Source: Fictibacillus halophilus (GTDB lineage: Bacteria; Bacillota; Bacilli; Bacillales; Fictibacillaceae). Taken from it: a stretch of DNA of 64,000 nt. A program made the position numbers and the translations under genes. Positions 26,985-34,967 of the stretch are shown piece after piece. The stretch is taken from the NCBI RefSeq assembly GCF_016401385.1, contig NZ_JAEACF010000001.1:868001-932000 (forward strand), given 5' to 3'. The number at the start of each line of letters is the position of its first letter. The first letter of the stretch is position 1. A model generated the notes under the pieces. That model made no database searches, was not told where the DNA came from, and was given only the letters and a program-made list of their open reading frames with translations.

Positions 26985-27013
26985 TGTTATACTAATTAGG
27001 ACTTGGTACTAAT
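26985..27013 (+). promoter_or_regulatory. fabI promoter with FapR operator
   Basis: An extended -10 (TGTTATACT at 26985-26993) is followed directly by ATTAGGACTTGGTACTAAT (26995-27013), an inverted repeat close to the FapR consensus ATTAGTACC...GGTACTAAT. The operator would cover the transcription start. In B. subtilis fabI is a FapR-malonyl-CoA controlled gene. Confidence 0.75.
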
Positions 27014-27064
27014 AACAAATACTAATAAATAAAAATGAACTGAACGATGGGGAGGAAGCTTTAT

Positions 27065-27844
27065 ATGTATCAACTATCATTAGAAAATAAAACATTTGTC
27101 GTAATGGGTGTTGCGAATAAGAGAAGTATTGCTTGGGGAATTGCACAATCTCTTTCAAATGCAGGTGCGCGTCTAGTATTTACATATGCAGGCGAAAGAT
27201 TAGAGAAAAATGTACGTGATTTAGCAGAGTCCCTTGGAAGAAATGATTCAATCGTCCTTCCTTGTGATATTACGAATGATGAAGAAATCAAAAAGACTTT
27301 TGCTACATTAAAAGAAGAAGTTGGCGTGATCCACGGACTTGCTCATTGTATCGCTTTTGCAAACACAGAAGAATTAAAGGGCGAGTATTTAAACACAACA
27401 CGTGAAGGTTTCCTTCTTGCTCATAATATTTCATCTTACTCTTTAACTGCAGTAGTAAAAGAGGCACGTCCATTGATGACAGAAGGTGGAAGCATCGTCA
27501 CTCTTACATACCTTGGCGGTGAAAGAGTCGTTTCCAACTATAATGTAATGGGTGTTGCAAAAGCTTCTCTAGACGCAAGTGTTAAGTATCTTGCAAGTGA
27601 TGTAGGTAAAGACGGAATCCGTGTTAACGCCATTTCAGCTGGACCGATCCGTACTCTTGCTGCTAAAGGAATCGGTGACTTTAACTCTGTATTAAAAGAG
27701 ATCGAAGAAAAATCACCCCTTCGAAAAGCAAATACGCAAGAAGAAGTCGGAGATGCTGCACTGTTCTTGATGAGTGATCTCGCTCGTGGAATTACGGGTG
27801 AGATTCTACACGTGGACAGTGGTTATAACACGATTGCACGATAA
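27065..27844 (+). CDS. fabI: Enoyl-[acyl-carrier-protein] reductase FabI
   Basis: 259 aa SDR enzyme that reduces enoyl-ACP in the last step of fatty-acid elongation. The N-terminal GVANKRSIAWGIAQ is the FabI nucleotide-binding motif; the catalytic Y-x6-K is YNVMGVAK with the preceding TLTYLGG. ATG 27065 follows GGGGAGG; the 6-codon upstream extension is rejected. It is monocistronic, with an operator-type palindrome at the promoter and a strong terminator. Confidence 0.95.
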   Translation: MYQLSLENKTFVVMGVANKRSIAWGIAQSLSNAGARLVFTYAGERLEKNVRDLAESLGRNDSIVLPCDITNDEEIKKTFATLKEEVGVIHGLAHCIAFANTEELKGEYLNTTREGFLLAHNISSYSLTAVVKEARPLMTEGGSIVTLTYLGGERVVSNYNVMGVAKASLDASVKYLASDVGKDGIRVNAISAGPIRTLAAKGIGDFNSVLKEIEEKSPLRKANTQEEVGDAALFLMSDLARGITGEILHVDSGYNTIAR

Positions 27845-27851
27845 TTAATAG

Positions 27852-27898
27852 AAAAAACCCCTTCGAAGGCTCACAATGGGCTCCGAAGGGGTTTTTTT
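27852..27898. terminator. Bidirectional terminator fabI / coat gene
   Basis: Stem AAAAAACCCCTTCG / CGAAGGGGTTTTTT with a further inner pairing. U-runs are on both strands. A second hairpin (TCTACCTT / AAGGTAGA, 27904-27931) follows on the minus-gene side. Confidence 0.9.
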
Positions 27899-27954
27899 GA
27901 CGTTCTACCTTGCTCTCAATGGGAAGGTAGAGCGTTTGGTAATTGCAGTCTCTA

Positions 27955-28341
27955 TTAACCTAGAGCTACTCCGCCGCCGTTTCCGTTAGTAGTAGTTTGT
28001 GGTACGCATACGATACCACAAATGCAGCGACAGTCGATAACGAACGTTTGGTTTAAACCAGTCGTTGCATCCAAGTAAGAGAATACTGCACAGCTGCTGT
28101 CGTCGTCAAAACGTACTAGAGTAAAGATAGTAGGTGTAGTTTCTCCACCAAGAGATAATGGTGTAGAAGCACCTTTCAATACAATTAGAAGTCGTTGCTG
28201 AGCAGCCATGCTGCAGAAATTACCGTTTGTGTTTGCGATGTTATTTAACAACTCACACACACAAGACTTGTTTCTTGTCCGTGATCCACCTGCAGCTTCT
28301 CCATTTCCACCACAGCAAGATCCTTTAAATAGGCTAGACAT
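27955..28341 (-). CDS. ExsY/CotZ-like spore coat or exosporium protein (copy 1)
   Basis: 128 aa, Cys-rich (about 10 Cys). The family forms disulfide-linked cortex-distal shells (CotY/CotZ crust in B. subtilis, ExsY in B. cereus). The typical CVCELLNNIAN start of the domain is at about residue 27, followed by RLLIVLKGASTPLSLGGETTPTIFT and ISCR-type Cys pairs (CRCICGIVC). The ATG has AAGGAGG. cotZ lies at this same place after fabI in B. subtilis. It is divergent from the 28617 gene; a paralogue is at 48740. Confidence 0.85.
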   Translation of the reverse strand: MSSLFKGSCCGGNGEAAGGSRTRNKSCVCELLNNIANTNGNFCSMAAQQRLLIVLKGASTPLSLGGETTPTIFTLVRFDDDSSCAVFSYLDATTGLNQTFVIDCRCICGIVCVPQTTTNGNGGGVALG

Positions 28342-28366
28342 TAAATTGCCTCCTTATAGATTAGAT

Positions 28367-28441
28367 ACATGTACCTGACCGTTTCATCAGGGTTAATATA
28401 CTATATTAAAGCAGGCTATTATTTGCATGAGACATGTACCT
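28367..28441. repeat. Direct repeat ACATGTACCT, two copies 65 bp apart
   Basis: ACATGTACCT occurs at 28367-28376 and 28432-28441 in the divergent region between the coat gene and the 28617 gene. Between them lies a palindromic AATATACTATATT. It may be regulatory. No clear sigma-K or sigma-E promoter was found here. Confidence 0.35.
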
Positions 28442-28616
28442 AGTTAATGCCCAATCTTCTATAAATAGTTATTAGCCCTTTCTTCTAAACTTCTAAAATT
28501 TCCGCTCATTTACTAGTCGATTCATCTATGCACAACTTGTGAATTTTCATATCTATATATAAAGCTAGTACAAATTTTAGCTGGCTTGTTTTATTCCTGA
28601 AGGGAGAAAGATTTAT

Positions 28617-28850
28617 ATGGCGATTTTTGGAACACAAAACCTAAGAGCGAGATTGATTCAAGCTGCGAGAAATGTAACCCAATTGGATCTAGTTTATGTA
28701 TTAGACCCACAATTTGCAGATGGTAATCCTAACTTATCAAATGTAACCATTATTGAAGTACAGGCTGATTTCATTGTCCTAGCACAAGGTGCAAACCGAT
28801 TCTTAGTACCAATCGATAAGATTGTAACTATTGACGATCCGCTTGTTTAA
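28617..28850 (+). CDS. Small beta-rich protein, single domain (family with 28883 and 47838)
   Basis: 77 aa. It opens MAIFGTQNLRARLIQ, then has VTIIEVQADFIVL (residues 43-55) and FLVPIDKIVTID. The pattern of short strands resembles an Sm-like barrel, but no named family is recognised. The same pattern, including the EV-x-x-D-F/Y signature, occurs in the 28883 product and three times in the 47838 product. It is divergent from an ExsY/CotZ-like gene, which suggests a spore-surface role (inference). The start has GGGAG upstream. Confidence 0.65.
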   Translation: MAIFGTQNLRARLIQAARNVTQLDLVYVLDPQFADGNPNLSNVTIIEVQADFIVLAQGANRFLVPIDKIVTIDDPLV

Positions 28851-28882
28851 TAATTCATCATTTCACTGAGGGGGTGCAAATA

Positions 28883-29092
28883 TTGGCAGTTATTCTTAGA
28901 AACATGCTTGCAAATATGCAAGGACAAAACATTGTAATAACTCAAGTGTTTACAAAATGTGAAGAAACTAACCTATTCGGTGTAACCGTTGTATCTGTGG
29001 AAACGGATTTTGTGATTTTTTCTGGTGCAGGATCTGGCGCGGGTTCAATTTATTATATTCGTCTAGTAGATATTGTAGGTATCGAGCTTTAA
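28883..29092 (+). CDS. Small beta-rich protein, single domain
   Basis: 69 aa from TTG 28883, which lies 8 bases after GAGGGGG; a GTG at 28874 overlaps that site and is rejected. It contains VTVVSVETDFVIF (residues 34-46), aligned with VTIIEVQADFIVL of the 28617 product, and ends YYIRLVDIVGIEL, similar to the FLVPIDKIVTID strand. It lies 32 bases after the 28617 gene in an apparent two-gene operon closed by a terminator. Function unknown. Confidence 0.6.
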   Translation: MAVILRNMLANMQGQNIVITQVFTKCEETNLFGVTVVSVETDFVIFSGAGSGAGSIYYIRLVDIVGIEL

Positions 29093-29101
29093 TCTAACAC
29101 G

Positions 29102-29132
29102 AAGACTTCATGTTTACATGAAGTCTTTTCAA
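29102..29132 (+). terminator. Terminator after the small beta-protein pair
   Basis: 12-bp inverted repeat AAGACTTCATGT / ACATGAAGTCTT, then TTCAATTT. The weak U-tract may allow read-through into the glycosyltransferase. Confidence 0.7.
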
Positions 29133-29155
29133 TTTATTTTTGAAAGGGTCAACAA

Positions 29156-30088
29156 ATGAGCAAGTTAAACATACTCTTTATCACAAAAGACACTAGTCAA
29201 TTTATTGAAAAATCAAGTTTCTATTTGTATCAACAACTTCAAAGAGACATGAATGTTGAAGTATGGAGTGAACATGCTTCTGTACAATATATTCTTGCAC
29301 ACGTTCAAAGGAAACCTGATTTCATATTATTTAATGATATCCATAAGAACTATAGTCCTTTCATAAGTGGACTTGAGAGTTTGGAGATACCTTCAGGGAT
29401 GATTGTTCACGATCTGCATTATAAACCTAGACTTCGTGAAAGGATAATGAAATTAGACTGCTTTAAGGTTTTATTTCCTCATTATAAAGAAGCATTTATT
29501 AATATGTTTCCTTCATTATCATATAAAGTGCACTGGTTCCCACATCATGTGAATGAACATGTATTTAAAGATTATCAACTTACGAAAGAAACAGACCTTT
29601 TGATGGTAGGTGCAAACTATCCACATCTTTATCCTCTTAGAGCCACGATCATGCAAGAGATGAAGAGTTTAAGTGGATTTAAAACGTTTAAGCACCCCGG
29701 ATATCGTGATATTCAAACGCACGAGAAAGATATTATCTCAGGCAATGATTATGCAAAACAAATTAATGCTGCAAAGTTATTTATTACTTGCGATTCGATC
29801 TATCATTATCCTCTTTTGAAGTATTTCGAAGTTTTGGCATCAAAAACATTGCTGCTGGCGCCAGGTTCACCTGAATTACAGGAGCTTGGGTTTATTGATG
29901 GCCAAACATTCGTACAAATTGATTTCAATAACTATAAAGAAAAAATTCATTATTATTTAAGTAATGCTGTGGAACGAGATGCTATTGCCAAACAAGGACA
30001 TAAGATGGTTCATGAGAGACATACATCCAGCAAACGAGCTCTGGAAATGATACACAAAATACAAACCATTCTTGAAAGGAAATGTTAA
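29156..30088 (+). CDS. CgeB-like glycosyltransferase (spore maturation type)
   Basis: 310 aa, similar in size and layout to B. subtilis CgeB (317 aa), a glycosyltransferase of the spore crust. The C-terminal half has the Glyco_trans_1_2 pattern: DLLMVGANYPHLYPLRATIM, then YPLLKYFEVLASKTLLLAP with the E residue of GT-B enzymes, and a final HTSSKRALEMI helix. ATG 29156 has GAAAGGG. The stop is directly followed by the ATG of a GT2 gene, so the two are one unit. The donor and acceptor sugar are unknown. Confidence 0.75.
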   Translation: MSKLNILFITKDTSQFIEKSSFYLYQQLQRDMNVEVWSEHASVQYILAHVQRKPDFILFNDIHKNYSPFISGLESLEIPSGMIVHDLHYKPRLRERIMKLDCFKVLFPHYKEAFINMFPSLSYKVHWFPHHVNEHVFKDYQLTKETDLLMVGANYPHLYPLRATIMQEMKSLSGFKTFKHPGYRDIQTHEKDIISGNDYAKQINAAKLFITCDSIYHYPLLKYFEVLASKTLLLAPGSPELQELGFIDGQTFVQIDFNNYKEKIHYYLSNAVERDAIAKQGHKMVHERHTSSKRALEMIHKIQTILERKC

Positions 30089-30808
30089 ATGGATAAAGTG
30101 TCAATTGTTATCCCTTTTTACAACTGTACTTATGTTTCACATGCCATACAAAGTGCGCTAGATCAAACGTACAATAATATTGAGATCATTGTCGTGAACG
30201 ACGGATCGTTTCAACACAACGAGAAACTAGAACCGTATAGAGATCGGGTTACTATCCTCTCAAAACCAAACGGTGGAACGGCAAGTGCATTAAATGCTGG
30301 TATAAAAGCTGCCAGTGGTGACTTTATTTGCTGGTTAAGTTCTGATGACATGTTTCTTCCAAAGAAAGTAGAACTCCAGGTAGCTTATATGAAACAAGTA
30401 GGAGCACTTATCAGCAGTACGAATTTCAGACTTATGAATGAGTATAACGTTCTTACCAGTTCAACTCTTGGTTTTGACAACACTGATTATTTGGCGTTTC
30501 TTAAAGTCATGAGAAGAAGCTGTGTAATTAATGGCTGCACAGTTATGATGGATAAAAAGCTTATCCAAAAAATAGGATACTTTGATGAGCTGCTTCCGAG
30601 TACGCAAGATTATGATTTTTGGTTACGCGTTCTTTGTTCTGACATTAAGTTTTATCATTATAATCAGCCTTTAACTCATTATCGCGTACACAGTGAAATG
30701 GGTTCACAGATACGTAAATCATCAATCGGTAAGGAAGTTAAGCTTGTCTCTAAGAGATATAAAAGAAAGATGACTCAACAGATTGTACAACGAATTAAAA
30801 ACATGTAA
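30089..30808 (+). CDS. Glycosyltransferase family 2
   Basis: 239 aa GT-A enzyme. VSIVIPFYNCTYVSHAIQSAL (residues 4-24), IIVVNDGS and the metal-binding acidic pair in SSDDMFLPKK (about 90-99) are the GT2 hallmarks; TQDYDFWLRV is the acceptor-side ED-like motif. It starts at the base after the upstream stop. There is no membrane segment, so it acts in the cytoplasm (mother cell, by context). Sugar specificity unknown. Confidence 0.85.
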   Translation: MDKVSIVIPFYNCTYVSHAIQSALDQTYNNIEIIVVNDGSFQHNEKLEPYRDRVTILSKPNGGTASALNAGIKAASGDFICWLSSDDMFLPKKVELQVAYMKQVGALISSTNFRLMNEYNVLTSSTLGFDNTDYLAFLKVMRRSCVINGCTVMMDKKLIQKIGYFDELLPSTQDYDFWLRVLCSDIKFYHYNQPLTHYRVHSEMGSQIRKSSIGKEVKLVSKRYKRKMTQQIVQRIKNM

Positions 30809-30836
30809 AAAAAGCCCCATTAAGGAGCTTTTTTAT
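30806..30836. terminator. Bidirectional terminator between glycosyltransferase genes
   Basis: AAAAAAGCCCC / GGAGCTTTTTT with one mismatch and U-runs on both strands. Confidence 0.7.
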
Positions 30837-30846
30837 TTTATACAGC

Positions 30847-31905
30847 TTACTTTAAGATATTAATAAATTCCTGAGCATACGTATCTAGGTTAAACACATC
30901 CAGATGCTTATAAGCTTGCTCTATAATGCTGTTTCGCAAACTATCATTGTTCACTAGCTCTAATGCCTCAGGTACAGCCGTTTCAATTCTATTATTCGTA
31001 TAAAATTTACCTGTTTGATTATGAGTAATGAAAGCTTTTACTCCATCCGAATCAGAAGAGAGAACGGGGCATCTGCAACTCATCGCCTCAATGACCGCGT
31101 ACCCGAAACCTTCTACTTTAGAAGTTGATAATAAGAATCCTCCGGAATCCCCAATCATAGAAAAGTAGTTTGCCATCTGTTTATGTGGAATATTCGCGTG
31201 CAGTACTAATGAATTGGTTAAACCCATCTTAGTAACCAATCTATTAAACTTCATTCGTTCCTTTTGGTCTCCTAACGTATCGTCTATGAACATCCAAAAT
31301 TGAGTGTGGGGTTTGTGTCTCAAGAAGCGAAAGGAAAACTCTAAATAGTCTTTCCAATTCTTATTCTCTTCAATTCTTCCAACCCAACCAACGATTGGAA
31401 AGTTCGGTTTTCCCATTGAAACATAACGAAATTCATCTTTATCAAAGCAATTATGAAAGCAATATTTAGGTGTAGAAGGATAATTGGCATGAATCAAGTT
31501 GATTAAATGAGGCGTGTTTGGAAAAAGAATTCCGTTAGAGTAAGTTTCAACGTTTGGCTTTGCTTGAAGTAAAATCTTTTTAGCGTTTTGGTAACTACCC
31601 AACCCTTGCACCTCATAAAAAAGCTTACCAGTAAATCCGAGCTTTCGTATTCGCTGAAGCAAGCCGATGTCTGAGCAAACAAAGATTGCATTAAAATCAT
31701 CCATTATTATTCTTTTTATTTCAGCATCGTCATTTGTGATATACGTGGGAATCTCTGTAATGTTCTGCAAACCTGTACCGTTCTGTAAGTAGAGAAGGTG
31801 ACAGTCGATCCCATGATTCTTAAGTGCTTTGCAGCGCTGACGGTTCAATGTTTCCATCCCACCGCTAGGAAGATAAAAAACAAACAAAATTTTAGCTGTG
31901 ATCAT
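30847..31905 (-). CDS. Glycosyltransferase family 4
   Basis: 352 aa GT-B enzyme. The N-domain opens with KILFVFYLPSGGMETLNRQ; the C-domain has VGWVGRIEENKNW (about residue 176) and the donor site EGFGYAVIEAMSCRCPVLSS, which holds the E-x7-E pair. ATG 31905 has AAAAGGAG. Its promoter (31934-31962) is a textbook sigma-K type, so expression in the late mother cell is expected. It is convergent with the GT2 gene and divergent from the sugar operon. Confidence 0.88.
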   Translation of the reverse strand: MITAKILFVFYLPSGGMETLNRQRCKALKNHGIDCHLLYLQNGTGLQNITEIPTYITNDDAEIKRIIMDDFNAIFVCSDIGLLQRIRKLGFTGKLFYEVQGLGSYQNAKKILLQAKPNVETYSNGILFPNTPHLINLIHANYPSTPKYCFHNCFDKDEFRYVSMGKPNFPIVGWVGRIEENKNWKDYLEFSFRFLRHKPHTQFWMFIDDTLGDQKERMKFNRLVTKMGLTNSLVLHANIPHKQMANYFSMIGDSGGFLLSTSKVEGFGYAVIEAMSCRCPVLSSDSDGVKAFITHNQTGKFYTNNRIETAVPEALELVNNDSLRNSIIEQAYKHLDVFNLDTYAQEFINILK

Positions 31906-31933
31906 ACGGTGACTCCTTTTAAATTCTATAAGC

Positions 31934-31962
31934 CATTGTATGAATCGATAGGAAAGATGTTC
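31934..31962 (-). promoter_or_regulatory. Sigma-K type promoter of the GT4 gene
   Basis: On the minus strand: GAAC, 16 bp, CATACAATG. This fits the -35 AC and -10 CATAnnnTA consensus with one mismatch at the last base; predicted start about 20 bases before the ATG. CATACAAT would also fit a sigma-E -10, but the -35 does not. Confidence 0.6.
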
Positions 31963-32017
31963 TAAACACTCACTTTGAAGGGGTGCCTTTTTTTGTTTGA
32001 ACAGGGTAGGGGTCTAG

Positions 32018-32045
32018 TCCATGTTAAGAAAACAATCATAGTTTA
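32018..32045 (+). promoter_or_regulatory. Weak sigma-K type promoter of the nucleotide-sugar operon
   Basis: The -10 CATAGTTTA is perfect, but the -35 is GTCC rather than GAAC/GCAC at 16-bp spacing. It lies 40 bp before the first gene. Confidence 0.4.
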
Positions 32046-32084
32046 ATATAAAGTTTTAATTTTATAAAAGGAAGGAGAGTTTCA

Positions 32085-33176
32085 TTGAAAATAGTAACTA
32101 TTCTTGGAACACGACCAGAGATTATACGCCTAAGTTTGATCATCAAAAAATTAGATCAATTAGCAGATCAACATGTATTAATTCACACAGGACAAAATTT
32201 CACACCTTCATTAAATGACGTGTTTTTCCAAGAGTTTCAACTCAGAAAGCCAGACTATATTTTAATGAAACAACAATTTTCTTTCGGAAATCAAATTGCC
32301 CATCTGTTTTCAGAGCTAGAGAAAATATTGTTACATGAGAAGCCTGATAAAGTTTTGGTTCTAGGTGACACGAATAGCGCTCTTTCTTCTATCGTGACTG
32401 AAAGGTTGAATATACCGGTCGTTCATATGGAAGCGGGAAACCGATGTTTTGACCTGAATGTACCTGAAGAAAAAAACAGAAAAGTAATTGACGCCATCTC
32501 TACATTTAATCTGCCGTATACCAAATACAGCAGAGAGAACTTAATCAGAGAAGGAGTTCCTGTTAACCGAATCATGGTTTCAGGTAACCCGATCTATGAA
32601 GTGTTAACTCAATTTAAAGAACAGATTGATAATAGCAATATTCTAGAAAAATTAAATGTTTCCAAAAGAAATTATATGTTGGTCACAGCCCATCGTGCTG
32701 AAAACGTGGACAATCAGGTTCATTTAAAAGAAATATTAACAGGTCTAAATTTAGTTGCTGAACATTTTAAAATGCCAATCATCTGTTCTATTCACCCACG
32801 CACGAAATCAAGGATTCTAGAGAGCAGTACGTTACAGATGCACCCATTTGTACAATTTCATGAACCCTTTGGATTTTTTGACTTTGTGAAGCTAGAAAAG
32901 CACGCATTTTGTGCCCTAACAGATAGCGGGACCGTTCAGGAGGAATGCTGTTTGTTCCAAGTGCCAACCGTAACGATGAGAAATAGTACCGAACGGCCAG
33001 AAACCGTCGAGTGTGGCAGTAATTGTGTATCTGGTGTTTCAGCAAAACAAATTTTAGCATCGGTAAAAGTAATGACAAAGCAGAAGAAGCCATGGTCCAT
33101 TCCAGAAGGCTATGGAGATCTTGATGTTTCAGATCGAGTTGTAAAGTTTATTTTAGGAGGAAATAGTATTGTTTAA
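32085..33176 (+). CDS. UDP-N-acetylglucosamine 2-epimerase family protein
   Basis: 363 aa from a TTG start with GGAAGGAGAG upstream. WecB/MnaA-like fold: KIVTILGTRPEIIRLSLIIKKL at the N-terminus, VLGDTNSALSS, HMEAGNR, then SGNPIYE, TAHRAENVDN, and the C-terminal SGTVQEEC (sugar-site) motif. It interconverts the C2 epimers of a UDP-N-acetyl-hexosamine. Because it heads an operon with a 4,6-dehydratase and an RmlD-like reductase, the substrate may be a 6-deoxy-L-hexosamine rather than UDP-GlcNAc (inference; compare WbjD/WbvD). It overlaps the next gene by eight bases. Confidence 0.85.
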   Translation: MKIVTILGTRPEIIRLSLIIKKLDQLADQHVLIHTGQNFTPSLNDVFFQEFQLRKPDYILMKQQFSFGNQIAHLFSELEKILLHEKPDKVLVLGDTNSALSSIVTERLNIPVVHMEAGNRCFDLNVPEEKNRKVIDAISTFNLPYTKYSRENLIREGVPVNRIMVSGNPIYEVLTQFKEQIDNSNILEKLNVSKRNYMLVTAHRAENVDNQVHLKEILTGLNLVAEHFKMPIICSIHPRTKSRILESSTLQMHPFVQFHEPFGFFDFVKLEKHAFCALTDSGTVQEECCLFQVPTVTMRNSTERPETVECGSNCVSGVSAKQILASVKVMTKQKKPWSIPEGYGDLDVSDRVVKFILGGNSIV

Positions 33177-34155
33177 TAAAAGAATTCTAATTACGGGGGG
33201 CACGGGATCTTGGGGTCATGAGCTAGTTAAACAGCTTTTGCCAAAAGAACCAAAAGAAATAATCGTCCTCTCGCGTAATGAAGCAAGTCAAGTAGCGATG
33301 CAAAGACAGTTTGATTATAATCCCAAGCTTACATTTATGATTGGTGATATAAGAGACAAGGATTCTTTAATGAGAGCGAGTGAAGGTATTGATTATATCT
33401 ATCATCTTGCAGCATTAAAGCATGTACCAATCTGTGAGCTCCAGCCTTATGAAGCATTAAAGAGCAATATTCAAGGAACACAAAACGTAATCGAAACCGC
33501 TATTCATCATAAGGTAACGAAAGTGATTTATATATCAACTGACAAAGCAGCGAATCCTTCTAATCTTTACGGAATGACGAAAGCGATCGGTGAAAAATTA
33601 ATCATTCATGCAAACCTTTTAAGTAAGCATACACGATTTGTCTGCGTAAGAGGCGGTAACGTTTTAGGCACGAATGGTAGCGTTATTCATGTTTTTAAAA
33701 GTCAGATTAAGAACAAAGGTCAAGTGGGCATTACTGACTTTGAGATGACACGATTCTTCTTAACCTTAGAGGAAGCAATCAGTTTACTGTTTAAAGCCAC
33801 TTATGAAAGTGTAGGCGGTGAGATCTTTGTTATGAAGATGCCTACGTGCAAAATTACAGATCTAGCACAAGTTCTAATTGATGCTTCAGGAGAAAAAGGC
33901 GTAAAGATGATCGAGCTCGGAAAACGTCCAGGAGAAAAGCTTCATGAAATTCTTTTATCTGAATACGAAAGTGCAACAACCGTTCTTTTTGATAATGAAT
34001 ACTTTGTTATTCTACCGACTATCGATATTGAAGGTTTGAATCAGCACTATGCTGCTTATGAAAAAGTAGAGCTTGAAAGTTATAGTTCTGAGACTGATCT
34101 AATGACGAAGGAAGAGATTCATAAGATGCTTGTTGAAGGTGGATTTTTGTCTTGA
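33169..34155 (+). CDS. SDR polysaccharide biosynthesis protein, UDP-GlcNAc 4,6-dehydratase type
   Basis: 328 aa from a TTG start set by AGGAGG (33155-33160). Extended SDR: nucleotide motif TGGTGSWGHELV, then DIRDKDSL, YHLAALKHVP, the Ser-Thr STDKAANPSNLYGMTKAIGEK segment with YxxxK, and a GNVLGTNGSVI loop. The closest resemblance in these motifs is to PseB-like inverting 4,6-dehydratases; the CapE/FnlA branch has Met in place of the catalytic Tyr. It would give a UDP-4-keto-6-deoxy-hexosamine. The stop overlaps the next start. Confidence 0.8.
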   Translation: MFNKRILITGGTGSWGHELVKQLLPKEPKEIIVLSRNEASQVAMQRQFDYNPKLTFMIGDIRDKDSLMRASEGIDYIYHLAALKHVPICELQPYEALKSNIQGTQNVIETAIHHKVTKVIYISTDKAANPSNLYGMTKAIGEKLIIHANLLSKHTRFVCVRGGNVLGTNGSVIHVFKSQIKNKGQVGITDFEMTRFFLTLEEAISLLFKATYESVGGEIFVMKMPTCKITDLAQVLIDASGEKGVKMIELGKRPGEKLHEILLSEYESATTVLFDNEYFVILPTIDIEGLNQHYAAYEKVELESYSSETDLMTKEEIHKMLVEGGFLS

Positions 34156-34967
34156 AGATTATGATTTTAGGGGCGAATGGGATGGCTGGTCATATAATCG
34201 CCTCCTATTTCAAAAAGAATACAACACATGAGCTCCTTCTGACTTCTAGAGATGGGACGGAGGGACATATTCAACTTGATGCAACGGATTTAATGCAAAT
34301 TGCTGAAATTGTGCAGCAACATAAACCAGATCTAATTATTAATTGCATTGGGCTATTAAATGAGTATGCTGCCATCCATCAAAGAGAAGCAATCCTGGTT
34401 AATAGCCTACTTCCACACGAGTTAGCAAAACAGCTCAATGTTTATGGAGGAAAACTGATCCACATCAGTACTGATTGCGTGTTTAGTGGTCACCAAGGTA
34501 ATTACAACGAGGAATCTGTACCAGATGGATTGACGATGTATGCCAAAACCAAGCAGCTTGGAGAAATTAAAACAAAACCACATCTAACGATTCGGACTTC
34601 TATTATAGGTCCCGAATTGAAGAATGGTATCGGTCTATTCCATTGGTTTATTCAACAGAAAGGCATCATCAAAGGTTTCACTCATGTGAAATGGAACGGT
34701 GTGACAACATTAGAACTTGCTAAATTTATAGATCATACCATCAGTAATCCGATTACAGGACTTTACCACCTAACCGCTCCAGAGGTTCTTTCAAAGTATG
34801 AACTTTTGAAGATTATCAAGAATACCTTTCAAAAGGATGACGTTGATATTATTCCGCATACGGAACCACGATTAGATCGGACACTCTTTAACACGAGGTT
34901 AGATTCTGAATTTAAAGTGGCATCTTACGAAAAACAGGTAAAAGATTTAAAAGATTGGTTGAAATGA
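34152..34967 (+). CDS. RmlD-like SDR reductase
   Basis: 271 aa, TTG start overlapping the upstream stop (TTGA). The RmlD-type pattern is LGANGMAGHII, INCIGLLNEYAAIHQREAILVNS, HISTDCVFSGHQGNYNEE and the YxxxK of YAKTKQLGE. RmlD reduces a 4-keto-6-deoxy sugar. It lacks the C-terminal cupin of CapF/WbjC (about 370 aa), so a WbvR-type 4-keto reduction toward L-rhamnosamine or L-quinovosamine is more likely than the L-fucosamine route. That assignment is inference from gene set and length. Confidence 0.8.
   Translation: MKIMILGANGMAGHIIASYFKKNTTHELLLTSRDGTEGHIQLDATDLMQIAEIVQQHKPDLIINCIGLLNEYAAIHQREAILVNSLLPHELAKQLNVYGGKLIHISTDCVFSGHQGNYNEESVPDGLTMYAKTKQLGEIKTKPHLTIRTSIIGPELKNGIGLFHWFIQQKGIIKGFTHVKWNGVTTLELAKFIDHTISNPITGLYHLTAPEVLSKYELLKIIKNTFQKDDVDIIPHTEPRLDRTLFNTRLDSEFKVASYEKQVKDLKDWLK

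Noticed and set aside
28548..28556. CATATCTAT as a sigma-K -10 before the 28617 gene
   Set aside because: It lacks the final TA and has no AC at 15-17 bp upstream.
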